In this document: one piece after another, positions 1-9,123 of the stretch
Position numbering within the stretch: position 1 is the first letter of the stretch
Layout: each line of letters opens with the position of its first letter
From: CAYPNF01 sp964411985
GTDB lineage: Bacteria; Verrucomicrobiota; Verrucomicrobiia; Limisphaerales; J093
Length of the DNA stretch: 64,000 nt
Reading direction: 5' to 3'
Assembly: GCA_964411985.1 (NCBI GenBank)
Contig: CAYPNF010000019.1
Location: forward strand, 62,001 to 126,000
Made by a program: the position numbers and the translations under genes
The notes under the pieces: generated by a model
The model's input: only the letters and a program-made list of their open reading frames with translations
Databases searched by the model: none
Told to the model about the DNA's origin: nothing

Positions 1-56
1 CCTCTGCTCCGTGGCGCTGGCCGGAGGACCTTGGTGTTCATGCTGAGCTGCTGACA

Positions 57-3000
57 ATGCCTCCGACAGCCAGCCCACAGATGGGAGACGTTCCCTCGGG
101 GATCCAGCAGGAGAAGAGCGATTTTCAACAGTTTGTTTGGGTTTCTGCGGGTTTCTACATGTCGGTGTTGGTTACCGCCGTTTTTTGGTGGGGCATGAGT
201 GCCTTTCGCAAACGCCGAAATGGCAATCCAGTCCACTCGGAGTCTCTGGTTCCTGATGCGGTCATGCAGCGAGCGGAGGAGCGCTGGGCCAAGCGTGTCC
301 TCGGGCTACGTTGTCCTCCCGGTTTACGATGTTCACGCTATTCCAACGGCTCCATCGAGCAAAACTTTTACATGCAACTCCGTGCGAGCTACAAACTCGT
401 TCTTGAATGGCGTCGGCTTGTCCATGGTTGGCCGGAAGGCGGGGATCAACTGGTCGAGGAGGAGGGAGACGAGTGGCTCAACGGGATGGACGAGTTCGCG
501 GTGGTGGTGGGTGTCTTCTCCCGTTGGGTGGTGAAGGCTGGTAGGAAGGACGGATGCCGGAAGCCGGACGTGTTGGAGGAACACGAGGACAGCAACCACA
601 TCTGGTCACGATTGGTGATGTATTTTTCTGAGTGGCATCCTACGTTACTGGGGCTGCTGAAGGAGTTCAAAGCCAATCCGCAAGCTGGAACCCTCCTTGG
701 GGTGAGCGACCAGATCGAGTTGGTATTGCGAACGATGGGTGTGCGCGCAAGGCCGAACGCCTTCGATGCCAGGTTGGCATTCGACTTTCCCAACCGAGAA
801 GCTGCTTTTGATATGCTTCTCATCCAGCTTCCCGGCACCGACTTTACCCGGATAGCGCAGGAAATGGAACGTCGCCTGGGTATCCCGTACGAGCACACGG
901 CTGGTTTTGTGCGGACCTACAAATCCTTCAAACAGCGCGAACAGGTCTACCCGGTGCATGCCTACCTGCTGGAGACCGCTAAACTCCTACCCCATTTCGT
1001 CTTGGTAGGCTTGGTGGCGTTGATCTGGTATAACGACGATATGGGTGGGGTGGATATCATTCCTACGCTCAAGGAATTAGCCGTTGGATTGCTTTTGGAC
1101 TGGCCAAAGTGCTTGATATGGGCGGGCCCCCTGGCTTCAGGGCTTCTGCTAAATGTGACGGCTTATTTCCTGGAAGTGTACCGTTACCGATGGAGCGTAC
1201 GCGCGCCTCGTCATCCCCGGGTCATGCTCGATGCACCCTTGTCTAGTTTCTTTGCCGAGGACACGCGGGCCGCCACGCCCGCGATTCGGCCTGGCCGGTG
1301 GTGGAACCCTGTCACCTACCGTTACGCAGGTTGGCTTCTTAGGTCCGCAGGGCTCGTGTTTCTAGTATCGGTACTCCTTCAATTTGAGGCCCCCAACTTC
1401 ACCACTTTCATGTTCATCAAAGGGACTGTGGCCCTCTTTCTCCTGGCCGAAGCAGCTGGTATCCTGCTGCCTATCATCATCTCACGTTTTAGTATGTGGC
1501 TGGAGGATTGGACCTCGGAGAATTCCAAAGCAGGCATTGTGGCGAAGTCTTTCAACCAGCTGAATCTCGTGGCGACCCGCCCCGCGTCCTTGTTGTGGCT
1601 TTCGTTTCGCTACTACTTCCAGCCTTCCGTACCGACTGGAGGGGTGATGCCGATGCTTCATGCCATCCTCTTCTATCTCCTCTTTGGCGCCACCCTCTTT
1701 TTCGTGGGGGGCTATTTGTATAGACAGGCTTTGGAGTTCTGGTTCCAGGAGACCTACCGGAACGGTCGAGACCTGAGCCTGATCGCAGGTGGATTCTTTT
1801 TCTGGAATACCATGTACTTGCTGCGATTTGGAGTCTTTGTTCTTTTCACCTCGCTTAGCTCGGCTCTGGCCCGATTTCCTTTTAGGGTCTTGGGTGGCCT
1901 GATTGGGATTGGTTGGCTAGGGTTCCAACTGGTGGAAAACGGATTAGGCGGCGTCCTTGGGGAGCATCTCGTGCTTGCCGGTAGCCTGTTGACCCTCGGC
2001 CTTCTGCTCATGGTATTCGAAGCCGAGGTGTTGGCGTGGCTCAACGACTCGTCGCTCTCACGCCGCCTTTCCGCAAACAAGCAGGCTAAGGAGGAGCAGT
2101 CTGTCGCAGAACTCCTCCAAGACCCTACCCGTGCCCTGGGCGTGGTGTACATGAGCGGGGATGACCTCTCTTTCCACAAACTGACCTCCCGCCTATTGAT
2201 GGCCCGGCTCCGGATTCTACGCGATCAACTCGATTCTGGAGGCCTACGCTTGATTTCACTGATGCATGGAGTGCCCGATGACGCAACCCTCAGCCGTCTG
2301 TTTACACAGTTGCATGAGTTGGAGCAGCGTTACGATGTCACTTTGTGGCACCCACTCCAACTTGTAACCCAGGGCCAGAAACCGGTCTTGCGGCCCGAGT
2401 TGGGCTTGAGTCTCGTGGTGGAGAACTGCACTCTTCGAGAACAACTCCTGGCCGCGTGGCACATTCGCCGCTGGCTTGTCACCATGATGTCCACGGCGGG
2501 CCATTCGCAGGACACAGGCATCAACCTCGTCGATTTTGCTGTGCGCCTCGCCCAGGACGGTCTTGGCCCCAACACGGTCTTCTACCTCATCCAAAACAAG
2601 TACGACAATGGCGACAACAACCGTCCATCACAGCTGGCATACGGCGAAGGTGAGTTAGCGCAGCGAGAGAAACTGGCCGCCCTGCTCATGGAGGTTGCAC
2701 CCGGTTCTCGGGCTTATTGCGTCAACGACTGGACACCGTTTGGCTTCAAAGCCGGCGGCTTGGTAGGAATGGACTTGGTCTACGAGGAGTCGCTGAAACT
2801 GACCAACATGCTGATTCTGGATCGCAATGCCACTGCTCACGATCTGGACTCGGTGGTGGCGGATCTCAGGCTAGCCCTCAGCGATCCGGGAGTCGTGATT
2901 GTGATTCCCGGACGGAGCACCACCAACACTCTGACTCCGATTGGACAGAGTTCACAGTTGGTTGAGGAGGGGCAGCGAGCCTGGACGCGGGGCGTCATGC

Positions 3001-5006
3001 TTTTGGGGGGGGCCAGCGCAGAGACACTCGGAACAGGTTGGGGCAACATCCAGGCGGTCTATTATGGTCGAGTGCAACGGGCACTTTGCGATCCAGACAC
3101 GCCTATCATGCCACTTACCACACCTGGTCGTCGCAACGCCGCTTTTGGAGACCGGTTTGAAGGCATGATCGGGTTTGGACCTCACGCAGTCGGCATTAGC
3201 GAGGATATTTGGGGAGTCACGCAGGCAGCGCACAATGCTTTGGCGCTGGGTTACCGGGTCACGTTTCGACGTTCCAAAACCCTTTGGCACAAGATGCGTG
3301 AATCCTGGAGCCACGCAGAATGGTTCACCGCGTTTCCTCGATGGTCTGGGGGTTATCTGCAGATGATGATGGATCCGATCATGCAGCGAATTAACGACGA
3401 TGGACCTGTGTCGGTTTTCGCCAAAGAGCTTCGGGCAAACGGAGGCCGCTTCTTTCTGGGAGCCCCCGCGGCTCTCCTCAGTATCCTGCTCATGCCCCTT
3501 GCAATCTTGTTGGACACTTCCCCTTTCGTCCAAGTCCTTATACTGCTCTGGAACCTCGGACTGGCGATGAATCAGGTCCTAACCGCACTCGGTCTGATTT
3601 CATCCCTCGAGAGCAAGGGATTCAACCGGGTCACCGCGGGGGTTGGTATCACGCTGGCAAGCGTTTTGGCCGCCACCATGGAGGGACTGGTTCCTTTTCT
3701 GCCCGTACTAATGGTTCTGGGATGCCTGGTGGGCGGTTTCGCAGATGGCATCGGCGATTGGCTCTACCATCGGGGGCGGGACATGATTCTTTTTGGGCCA
3801 CAACTGGTAATTCACACTTTGGGGCAGGTGATGCGCCAAAGTCTGGAGTTTCTGTCCTCGGGTGCCTCGCCGAGCGATGCTCAGGGGGTCAACATCGCTT
3901 TTCGCGCCTGGGCTGGTCCGCGCGAGGACCGACCTGGGGAAGGATACCAGAGTATCGTCAACCTGCGCACGGTAGTGTGGGGTGTGGGATTGGTGTCGCT
4001 GGTTCTGAACCTCTTCGCCCTGACTCGCCTTGATTTTCTCAACGTGTTACTCCTGCTTCCTTCGCTCTTGTTCAGTGTCAGCACGTTGATCGGCCCCTTT
4101 ATCATGCATCCTAAACGAGGACAGCACATGGGGTGGTCAGTTTGGATACCTAAGTTGTTGGGTTGGGTGGCTAGTTTCGGCCTCTATTGCCTTTTGGCGT
4201 GGCTGGTTGCACAGGGTGGGTGGCAGCTCTGGCTCGGAGCCTTTCTGTTCGTCTCCTGTTTCGCTCGAGTTTTGGCGCATGGCTTGAAGTATTTCCTATA
4301 TCCCTGGCGTCTGAGATACTTGGTCGAGCGATTGGTAGAGTGCATGATTTCTGATGGGAAGAAGGCAAAGGAGGCCGCAAATATGGCGAAGCACATCGTA
4401 TGTGATCTGGGGGCAGAAGTTCGGAAGACCAGCGCCTTCCTGGGCCAGGCCGGCCTGTCGCCCAGAGCCCAAGACCTAGTCATGCATATAGTTCAAGACC
4501 GGTTGGAGCCGTTCTTGAAGAAGCCGATTCGGGATCTGACGCCTGGTCGTTGGTCAGACAGTCGCTTTATGAGCGAATGCAAACGCTCCTTCGTTTTGGG
4601 GCTGTTCACATTTCTCTGGTTTTTTATCGTCCCGATCCCTGGCCTTTTGGTCCTTACGGTGCCAGGTGGCTATCGAGCCACCATCCCGTTGGGGAACCTG
4701 ATTAGCCTGACAGCCTTCGCGTTGGGGCTAGTCTTAATGGGGCGGCTTACAAGCCTGTTCCTTGATTGGTGGCATCGGTATGGGTGGAGGGGCAGGGGAT
4801 TGGTCTCACGCATACAAGCTCAGTACCAGAGGTTCCGGACCCTTGGAGCGGTGGCTGGCCAACTGAGCGCCGTCCAGATAGCCAGCCTCTATGCTTTGTT
4901 TACGGATGCTCAGACTTACGTGGATCAGGGTGGTTATGCTTTTGCAAGGCAAACGCTTGGGATGATTCAAAAGGAGCTCGATTCAGTGCCTGGTCAGACC
5001 CGATGA
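57..5006 (+). CDS. Giant multi-pass membrane protein, putative processive glycosyltransferase (GT2/GT48-like)
   Basis: A 1649-residue protein with one membrane segment near residues 28-50, a soluble stretch to about 300, a membrane cluster at about 310-670, a large soluble domain at about 700-1128, and a second membrane cluster from 1130 to the C-terminus. The central domain has S-E-D at 1048-1050 and FPRW-SGG-LQ with R1095-W1096, 46 residues later. This order and spacing resemble the TED and Q-x-x-R-W boxes of processive GT2 synthases such as cellulose synthase, and the E-D-I-W stretch also recalls the N-E-D-I-Y box of GT48 glucan synthases. LILD-R-N around D922 could be the DxD-like metal site. 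A membrane-embedded synthase that polymerises and exports a glycan is my inference; polymer and sugar donor are unknown. The frame is open to the first base of the window, so the true start may lie upstream. The cyclic-nucleotide-binding gene 213 bases downstream may regulate it. No close family is recognised. Confidence 0.5.
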   Translation: MPPTASPQMGDVPSGIQQEKSDFQQFVWVSAGFYMSVLVTAVFWWGMSAFRKRRNGNPVHSESLVPDAVMQRAEERWAKRVLGLRCPPGLRCSRYSNGSIEQNFYMQLRASYKLVLEWRRLVHGWPEGGDQLVEEEGDEWLNGMDEFAVVVGVFSRWVVKAGRKDGCRKPDVLEEHEDSNHIWSRLVMYFSEWHPTLLGLLKEFKANPQAGTLLGVSDQIELVLRTMGVRARPNAFDARLAFDFPNREAAFDMLLIQLPGTDFTRIAQEMERRLGIPYEHTAGFVRTYKSFKQREQVYPVHAYLLETAKLLPHFVLVGLVALIWYNDDMGGVDIIPTLKELAVGLLLDWPKCLIWAGPLASGLLLNVTAYFLEVYRYRWSVRAPRHPRVMLDAPLSSFFAEDTRAATPAIRPGRWWNPVTYRYAGWLLRSAGLVFLVSVLLQFEAPNFTTFMFIKGTVALFLLAEAAGILLPIIISRFSMWLEDWTSENSKAGIVAKSFNQLNLVATRPASLLWLSFRYYFQPSVPTGGVMPMLHAILFYLLFGATLFFVGGYLYRQALEFWFQETYRNGRDLSLIAGGFFFWNTMYLLRFGVFVLFTSLSSALARFPFRVLGGLIGIGWLGFQLVENGLGGVLGEHLVLAGSLLTLGLLLMVFEAEVLAWLNDSSLSRRLSANKQAKEEQSVAELLQDPTRALGVVYMSGDDLSFHKLTSRLLMARLRILRDQLDSGGLRLISLMHGVPDDATLSRLFTQLHELEQRYDVTLWHPLQLVTQGQKPVLRPELGLSLVVENCTLREQLLAAWHIRRWLVTMMSTAGHSQDTGINLVDFAVRLAQDGLGPNTVFYLIQNKYDNGDNNRPSQLAYGEGELAQREKLAALLMEVAPGSRAYCVNDWTPFGFKAGGLVGMDLVYEESLKLTNMLILDRNATAHDLDSVVADLRLALSDPGVVIVIPGRSTTNTLTPIGQSSQLVEEGQRAWTRGVMLLGGASAETLGTGWGNIQAVYYGRVQRALCDPDTPIMPLTTPGRRNAAFGDRFEGMIGFGPHAVGISEDIWGVTQAAHNALALGYRVTFRRSKTLWHKMRESWSHAEWFTAFPRWSGGYLQMMMDPIMQRINDDGPVSVFAKELRANGGRFFLGAPAALLSILLMPLAILLDTSPFVQVLILLWNLGLAMNQVLTALGLISSLESKGFNRVTAGVGITLASVLAATMEGLVPFLPVLMVLGCLVGGFADGIGDWLYHRGRDMILFGPQLVIHTLGQVMRQSLEFLSSGASPSDAQGVNIAFRAWAGPREDRPGEGYQSIVNLRTVVWGVGLVSLVLNLFALTRLDFLNVLLLLPSLLFSVSTLIGPFIMHPKRGQHMGWSVWIPKLLGWVASFGLYCLLAWLVAQGGWQLWLGAFLFVSCFARVLAHGLKYFLYPWRLRYLVERLVECMISDGKKAKEAANMAKHIVCDLGAEVRKTSAFLGQAGLSPRAQDLVMHIVQDRLEPFLKKPIRDLTPGRWSDSRFMSECKRSFVLGLFTFLWFFIVPIPGLLVLTVPGGYRATIPLGNLISLTAFALGLVLMGRLTSLFLDWWHRYGWRGRGLVSRIQAQYQRFRTLGAVAGQLSAVQIASLYALFTDAQTYVDQGGYAFARQTLGMIQKELDSVPGQTR

Positions 5007-5219
5007 GCCTGGGGAGCTGAGCGGAGCCAGGCTGTGGTAAACAACGGAAGGCCAAGAAAAACCCCTAGCGGCCATGTTGGAGGGGGCCGAGCTTGCACTG
5101 TCCGCAAACACGGGTACGTTACTCTACAGCCGCAGGTTCTTCACCTCGGGGTGCGTAACGAACCGACGGTGCCAAAGTAGACCCTGTCGCGAAGCAAAGA
5201 AGAACGGCTGGAAGACGAA

Positions 5220-5930
5220 ATGGCTGAAGAAACGCCAGAATTCAGCGTATGGGGAAATGACCGCACCATTCGCGGCCCGATGCGATTGATGGACCTTGTT
5301 CGACTGGTGGAGGAAGGAAGTCTCACTGCGGAGAGTTGGTTATACTTGGAGCCTGAGGACCTTTGGCAAAAGGCTGGAGACCTGTTCGCGTTGCGTCCCT
5401 TTTTCAGCGACTCAAATCGATCTAAAGGGGCAGCACAAGCTCTCCCTGGATACCCTGGGTTGAAGCCTGAAGCCTGGAGGCGGGTCCGGGTCTTTGGGTC
5501 TTTGGACGAGCGTCAGATCCAGAGCATTTTGACCTTTGTCGAAATCGACGCCTATCCCCAATTCACCCACATTGTCCGCAAGGGCGAGCACGGCGACGCC
5601 ATGTACTTTGTACTGGAGGGAGAAGTTCGTGCGCTGACCATCGTGGACGGCATGGAGTCGACACTGACTACAATTGAGGCCGGCGGGACTTTTGGAGAGG
5701 GTTCCCTGCTCGATGGGGGACCACGCCTGGTGGATGTCGTTGCAAACAAGGACAGCATCCTGGGCAGAATGTCCGCTCAGGGTTTCGATCGGTTGCTGCG
5801 AGAAGCCCCAGGCCTGGGGGTGCCTTTCCTATTGGCATTGGGTCGTACTGTTGTCGGACGTGTTCGAAGCCTTACCAAGCGATACGAGGATTCCATTCAC
5901 TTCGTCCGAAAGGCTGGCCTTTTGCATTAG
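5220..5930 (+). CDS. GYF-like plus cyclic nucleotide-binding domain protein
   Basis: A soluble 236-residue protein. Residues about 7-65 (W-G-N-D start, then RGPM-LMDLVRLVEEG-L-AESWLY and a W near the end) fit the GYF_2/DUF4339 type of adaptor domain. Residues about 90-205 form a cyclic-nucleotide-binding beta-roll: RKGEHGDAMYFVLEGEV, then the phosphate-binding cassette F158-G159-E160-GSLL-DGGP-R169. The Glu and Arg that contact ribose and phosphate are present, but the usual A-T/S after the Arg is replaced by L-V-D. There is no helix-turn-helix, so it is not a CRP-type transcription factor. It is probably an adaptor or allosteric subunit that senses a cyclic nucleotide and binds a partner, plausibly the giant membrane protein upstream. 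The ligand (cAMP, cGMP or other) cannot be told from sequence. The 131 bases after it show no terminator. Confidence 0.75.
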   Translation: MAEETPEFSVWGNDRTIRGPMRLMDLVRLVEEGSLTAESWLYLEPEDLWQKAGDLFALRPFFSDSNRSKGAAQALPGYPGLKPEAWRRVRVFGSLDERQIQSILTFVEIDAYPQFTHIVRKGEHGDAMYFVLEGEVRALTIVDGMESTLTTIEAGGTFGEGSLLDGGPRLVDVVANKDSILGRMSAQGFDRLLREAPGLGVPFLLALGRTVVGRVRSLTKRYEDSIHFVRKAGLLH

Positions 5931-6061
5931 TACGTCTTGCTTCTCTGGAACCGAGCGAAACCTGCTTCATCCTCATTCGAAAGAGGGTCGGTAAAGGATC
6001 AGAACTTGCTTTTTGGGGACGGAGCAGGCCTGAATGGTGTAGCAGCGATAACTTAGACCTT

Positions 6062-6967
6062 ATGCCTGGAATTCTCTATGAGCCTCTTGATCGGAGGCAC
6101 TTTCTCCGCATCGCTTCGAAAGCCACAATCGCGCTCACTCTGGTCGGTCCTGGGCTGAGTCGGGCCGCGGAAGGTGGTAGCGAAGCCAAGTCGGTCCGGT
6201 TGGCACTTTTCTCGGACACTCATATTCCGGCCGATCCGAAGGAAGAATACCGCAATTTCAATCCTCAGGCCAATCTCAGGGTCGCGGCAGCGCAGGCTCT
6301 GGATTCACGTCCTGATGGTGTCATCGTGAATGGGGATGCAGCCAGGTTGACCGGAGAAGTGGTCGACTACGAAACGCTTAAGGAGTTGCTGACTCCTCTG
6401 TCCGGACAGTGCCCCGTGTACATCGGGTTCGGAAACCACGACAGTCGGGAGAACTTCGAGAAAGTGTTTTCCAAGGGGGCGGAGCAGCTTCAGAGCGTTA
6501 ACGGTAAACGGGTGATCCTGGTGGAGCATCCGTCAGTCCGTTTCCTGGTTTTGGACTCGCTCCTCTACACCAACAAGACCGCGGGATTGCTTGGCAAAGC
6601 GCAGCGTAAATGGCTGGAGTCTTTTCTTGGTTCTGCGGATACGCGTCCGATTGTACTTTTCGTTCACCACACTTTGGGTGACGACGATGGGGAGTTGCTG
6701 GACGCTGAGGTTTTGTTGAGGATTGTGCAGCCGCACCGCCAGGTGAAAGCGATCTTCTATGGACATTCGCACAAGTATTCCCTGAGCGAGGCCGATGGAC
6801 TCCATTTGGTGAACCTCCCGGCTGTAGGCTACAACTTTAGCGACACGGAGCCGGTTGGCTGGGTAGATGCTCAGTTTACCGCCAAGGGGGTGGAATGGGT
6901 GCTCAGAGTCATCGGCGGCAACAAAGGGCTGGACGGGCAGCGCAAGGCGCTGACCTGGCGCACCTGA
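6062..6967 (+). CDS. Tat-exported calcineurin-like metallophosphoesterase
   Basis: Residues 1-37 are a twin-arginine signal (DRRHFLRIAS, then a hydrophobic core ending in SRAAEG). The rest is a complete dinuclear-metal phosphoesterase core: D52-x-H54, N-G-D92, G-N125-H126-D, the VHH histidine pair near residue 203, and G234-H235-S236-H237. The motif order is that of the Icc/CpdA class, which includes cyclic-nucleotide phosphodiesterases, but purple-acid-phosphatase-like and phospholipid-cleaving enzymes share it, so the substrate is open. The Tat signal places it outside the cytoplasm. It lies 131 bases after the cyclic-nucleotide-binding gene; because it is exported it is unlikely to control cytoplasmic signal levels directly. 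It ends 3 bases before the stop of the convergent ceramidase-like gene. Confidence 0.85.
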   Translation: MPGILYEPLDRRHFLRIASKATIALTLVGPGLSRAAEGGSEAKSVRLALFSDTHIPADPKEEYRNFNPQANLRVAAAQALDSRPDGVIVNGDAARLTGEVVDYETLKELLTPLSGQCPVYIGFGNHDSRENFEKVFSKGAEQLQSVNGKRVILVEHPSVRFLVLDSLLYTNKTAGLLGKAQRKWLESFLGSADTRPIVLFVHHTLGDDDGELLDAEVLLRIVQPHRQVKAIFYGHSHKYSLSEADGLHLVNLPAVGYNFSDTEPVGWVDAQFTAKGVEWVLRVIGGNKGLDGQRKALTWRT

Positions 6968-6970
6968 CGT

Positions 6971-9112
6971 TTACGGGAACAACCTGTTGATCTCTTTGAC
7001 GGTTTCTTCTACCAGGACCTGGCCGCCGACTGGCCCAACCACGAACTTGTCGGCGCTGTATCCGCCACCTTTCACGGCTTTTTCGGTAGGCAGGTATCCA
7101 CAATTGGCACCAGACAGTTGAACAAGCATCGTCAAGGCCGCTTGGCTCTTCGCCTCGATTTGGAGGCCATAATCGAGATAGAGCTCGAAGGGATTGGTGG
7201 CCAGTGCGACATCACCCAATCGTAGCACATGGATCTCGACCGGTTTGACGGAATCCGTGAGGTAGAACGGCATGGCAGGCGGCGTGTGTTCGGGCAGTTC
7301 GATTCTGGCAACCGTATGACGGAAAAGCAGTCTGTCAGCTCGTGCACTCTCGGCAAGGGGTAGGGCTTCCTGAATGGCTTGGGTGAGCCTCTGCGCGATC
7401 TCCTTTCTGGGCGAGAGTTGGCGTCGTTGGACCATCTGTGCCTGCGCTTCCTTGCGGTACACCAGATGCGGGGAGAGATCTCCCGCAGGAGCGCATTGGG
7501 GGAGAATAAAGAGGTCCTTCCCGAGCTTCGATCTCAGCGCCCACCGCGTGTCATGCCAGAAATCAGCGGAGATCTCATAGAGTTGCTCCGTCTCCTGGGC
7601 GGTACAATGGAGGTTGATGACCAGTCCCAGAAGCTTGGAGTCGGGTCCCCAGAAGCAGAGGAGTCCCACCGCCGGATCCATTCCAGCCTCCAGGCTCCGG
7701 AACTCCGGTTGACTGGTGCTGCCATACATGACCGAGGAACCGTCAAGATAGTGTGCCCTTCGGTTCCAGCCCACCACCGCATGGGTCACGGCCCAACCCA
7801 GGCTGGATGGTTGGCGGGCCTTCCAGGATTCCACGACCGCCGGAGTCAGGCGCTGCAGGAAGTAGTCGGCGTACTCGGAAGCCTTCATGACACCTGGGTC
7901 CTTGCTGACATCATAGAGGTCGCCGAACGTCTTGTCATCGAACCCGGGTCCGGTGTGGGTGTGGGTGGCGTTCAGGAATAGCTTGGTCGCTTCAAAGTCG
8001 GGGAGCTGACTGCGAATAGTCTCCTGGAGCCGTGCTTGGATTGTGCTGGGGATGAAAAGAACATCGCAGGAAACCAGGATTGCCTGCTCTTTCTGTCCCT
8101 GCGCATCGCGGGTTTCCAGGCTCAAAATGGTGGCGGTCAGGGGATCGCGGGTACCGGTCGAGATGCGTTTGTGGAGCTGGCCAACGAGGGCAACCGGTTG
8201 TGGTGGGGTAATGTCCACGCTGGCCCAACCGGCATAGAGCGGAGGCTTCGGTGGCTCGGCCGCTTCCAGTTCCGCTGCCATTTGACGGTAGAACTCATGG
8301 CATTTGGCGATCTCCGGACTGTTGTTTTCCCAATTGTACTCGTATTCGACGGTTATCAGGGTTGGCACCACGCCTAGGCGGTGAATCGTGCGCAAGACCT
8401 CGCCGACCTCCCCTTTTCCTGTGCCCCAGGGAACGTCATGGCCTTCAGGGGTTGCCTGGTCGAGGTCTTTGACATGGATGCTGATCAAGCGGCTTCCGAG
8501 CAGGCGGATCCCCTCGGTGGTGGAAAGCCCGGAGCGCTGCCAGTGGCCGATGTCAGCGCAGGCGCCGAGTCGGGGACTCCGTCCCTCCACCACGCGCAGG
8601 ATTTCCCGAGGGTGCCAGTAGCGCGATTTGCCTTCCGCATGATTGTGGATGGCCACATTGATCCGATACTCATCGCAGAGTCTTTCGATGAGATTGAGAG
8701 ACTCGGGCGAGGGTTCTGAAATGATGGTTTTCAGGCCGAGCTTGCGGCAGAGCATGAAGGCCTTGCGGCATGCGCGTTCCTCCTGGGGGAGTTCGTGGAT
8801 ATAGATGCTGGTAAGGGTTACGCCTGCAGCCTGCAGCTGTGCCTTGATCTCACGTATCACTTCCTCGGACAGGTCTGCGCCCATCTTCACGTTGCCATCC
8901 TGGTGGACTATCTGCCCCTCGTACGCCTCCAGGTAATGCAGGCCCAAGGCCGAGGTCTTTTCGATGGCCTCATAGAGGGAGTACCGATTGAAACTCCACG
9001 CAGCAACCCCGAATCGCCATCCTCGCGGCTGTTGGGTCTCAGCGCCCAGGAGATGATTCTGGAAGGACAGCAGGAATGCCGCCAGGAGCAGGGCCTGCAA
9101 CACGATACCCAT
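6971..9112 (-). CDS. Exported fusion: sugar isomerase/epimerase barrel plus neutral ceramidase-like domain
   Basis: The start is ATG at 9112, which opens a signal peptide (GIVLQALLLAAFLLSFQNHL, then GAE), giving 713 residues. The same frame is open a further 60 codons upstream, but that stretch lies inside the preceding oxidoreductase gene and reads as non-protein. Residues about 30-285 are a xylose-isomerase-like TIM barrel (GVAAWSFNRYSLYEAIEKT, GLKTIISEPSPESLN, IHVKDLD, TVEYEYNW). Residues about 290-713 resemble neutral/alkaline non-lysosomal ceramidases (YAGWASVDITPP, ILVSCDVLFI, NATHTHTGPG with the metal-binding His pair, INLHCTAQ). These two domains are normally separate genes. The gene follows a Gfo/Idh/MocA oxidoreductase by 11 bases, the usual company of isomerase-barrel genes in sugar catabolism. 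The substrate is unknown; the C-terminal domain may hydrolyse an amide or ester other than ceramide. Confidence 0.8.
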   Translation of the reverse strand: MGIVLQALLLAAFLLSFQNHLLGAETQQPRGWRFGVAAWSFNRYSLYEAIEKTSALGLHYLEAYEGQIVHQDGNVKMGADLSEEVIREIKAQLQAAGVTLTSIYIHELPQEERACRKAFMLCRKLGLKTIISEPSPESLNLIERLCDEYRINVAIHNHAEGKSRYWHPREILRVVEGRSPRLGACADIGHWQRSGLSTTEGIRLLGSRLISIHVKDLDQATPEGHDVPWGTGKGEVGEVLRTIHRLGVVPTLITVEYEYNWENNSPEIAKCHEFYRQMAAELEAAEPPKPPLYAGWASVDITPPQPVALVGQLHKRISTGTRDPLTATILSLETRDAQGQKEQAILVSCDVLFIPSTIQARLQETIRSQLPDFEATKLFLNATHTHTGPGFDDKTFGDLYDVSKDPGVMKASEYADYFLQRLTPAVVESWKARQPSSLGWAVTHAVVGWNRRAHYLDGSSVMYGSTSQPEFRSLEAGMDPAVGLLCFWGPDSKLLGLVINLHCTAQETEQLYEISADFWHDTRWALRSKLGKDLFILPQCAPAGDLSPHLVYRKEAQAQMVQRRQLSPRKEIAQRLTQAIQEALPLAESARADRLLFRHTVARIELPEHTPPAMPFYLTDSVKPVEIHVLRLGDVALATNPFELYLDYGLQIEAKSQAALTMLVQLSGANCGYLPTEKAVKGGGYSADKFVVGPVGGQVLVEETVKEINRLFP

Positions 9113-9123
9113 TGGAGGCTTCT

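Noticed and set aside
57..5006. Calling the giant membrane protein a cyclic beta-1,2-glucan synthase (NdvB)
   Set aside because: NdvB proteins are longer and carry a GH94 phosphorylase part, which I cannot see here; only the GT-like motifs are shared.
5006..5033. Hairpin AGCCTGG/CCAGGCT just after the giant gene
   Set aside because: Seven pairs with a 14-base loop and no T-run; too weak to call a terminator.
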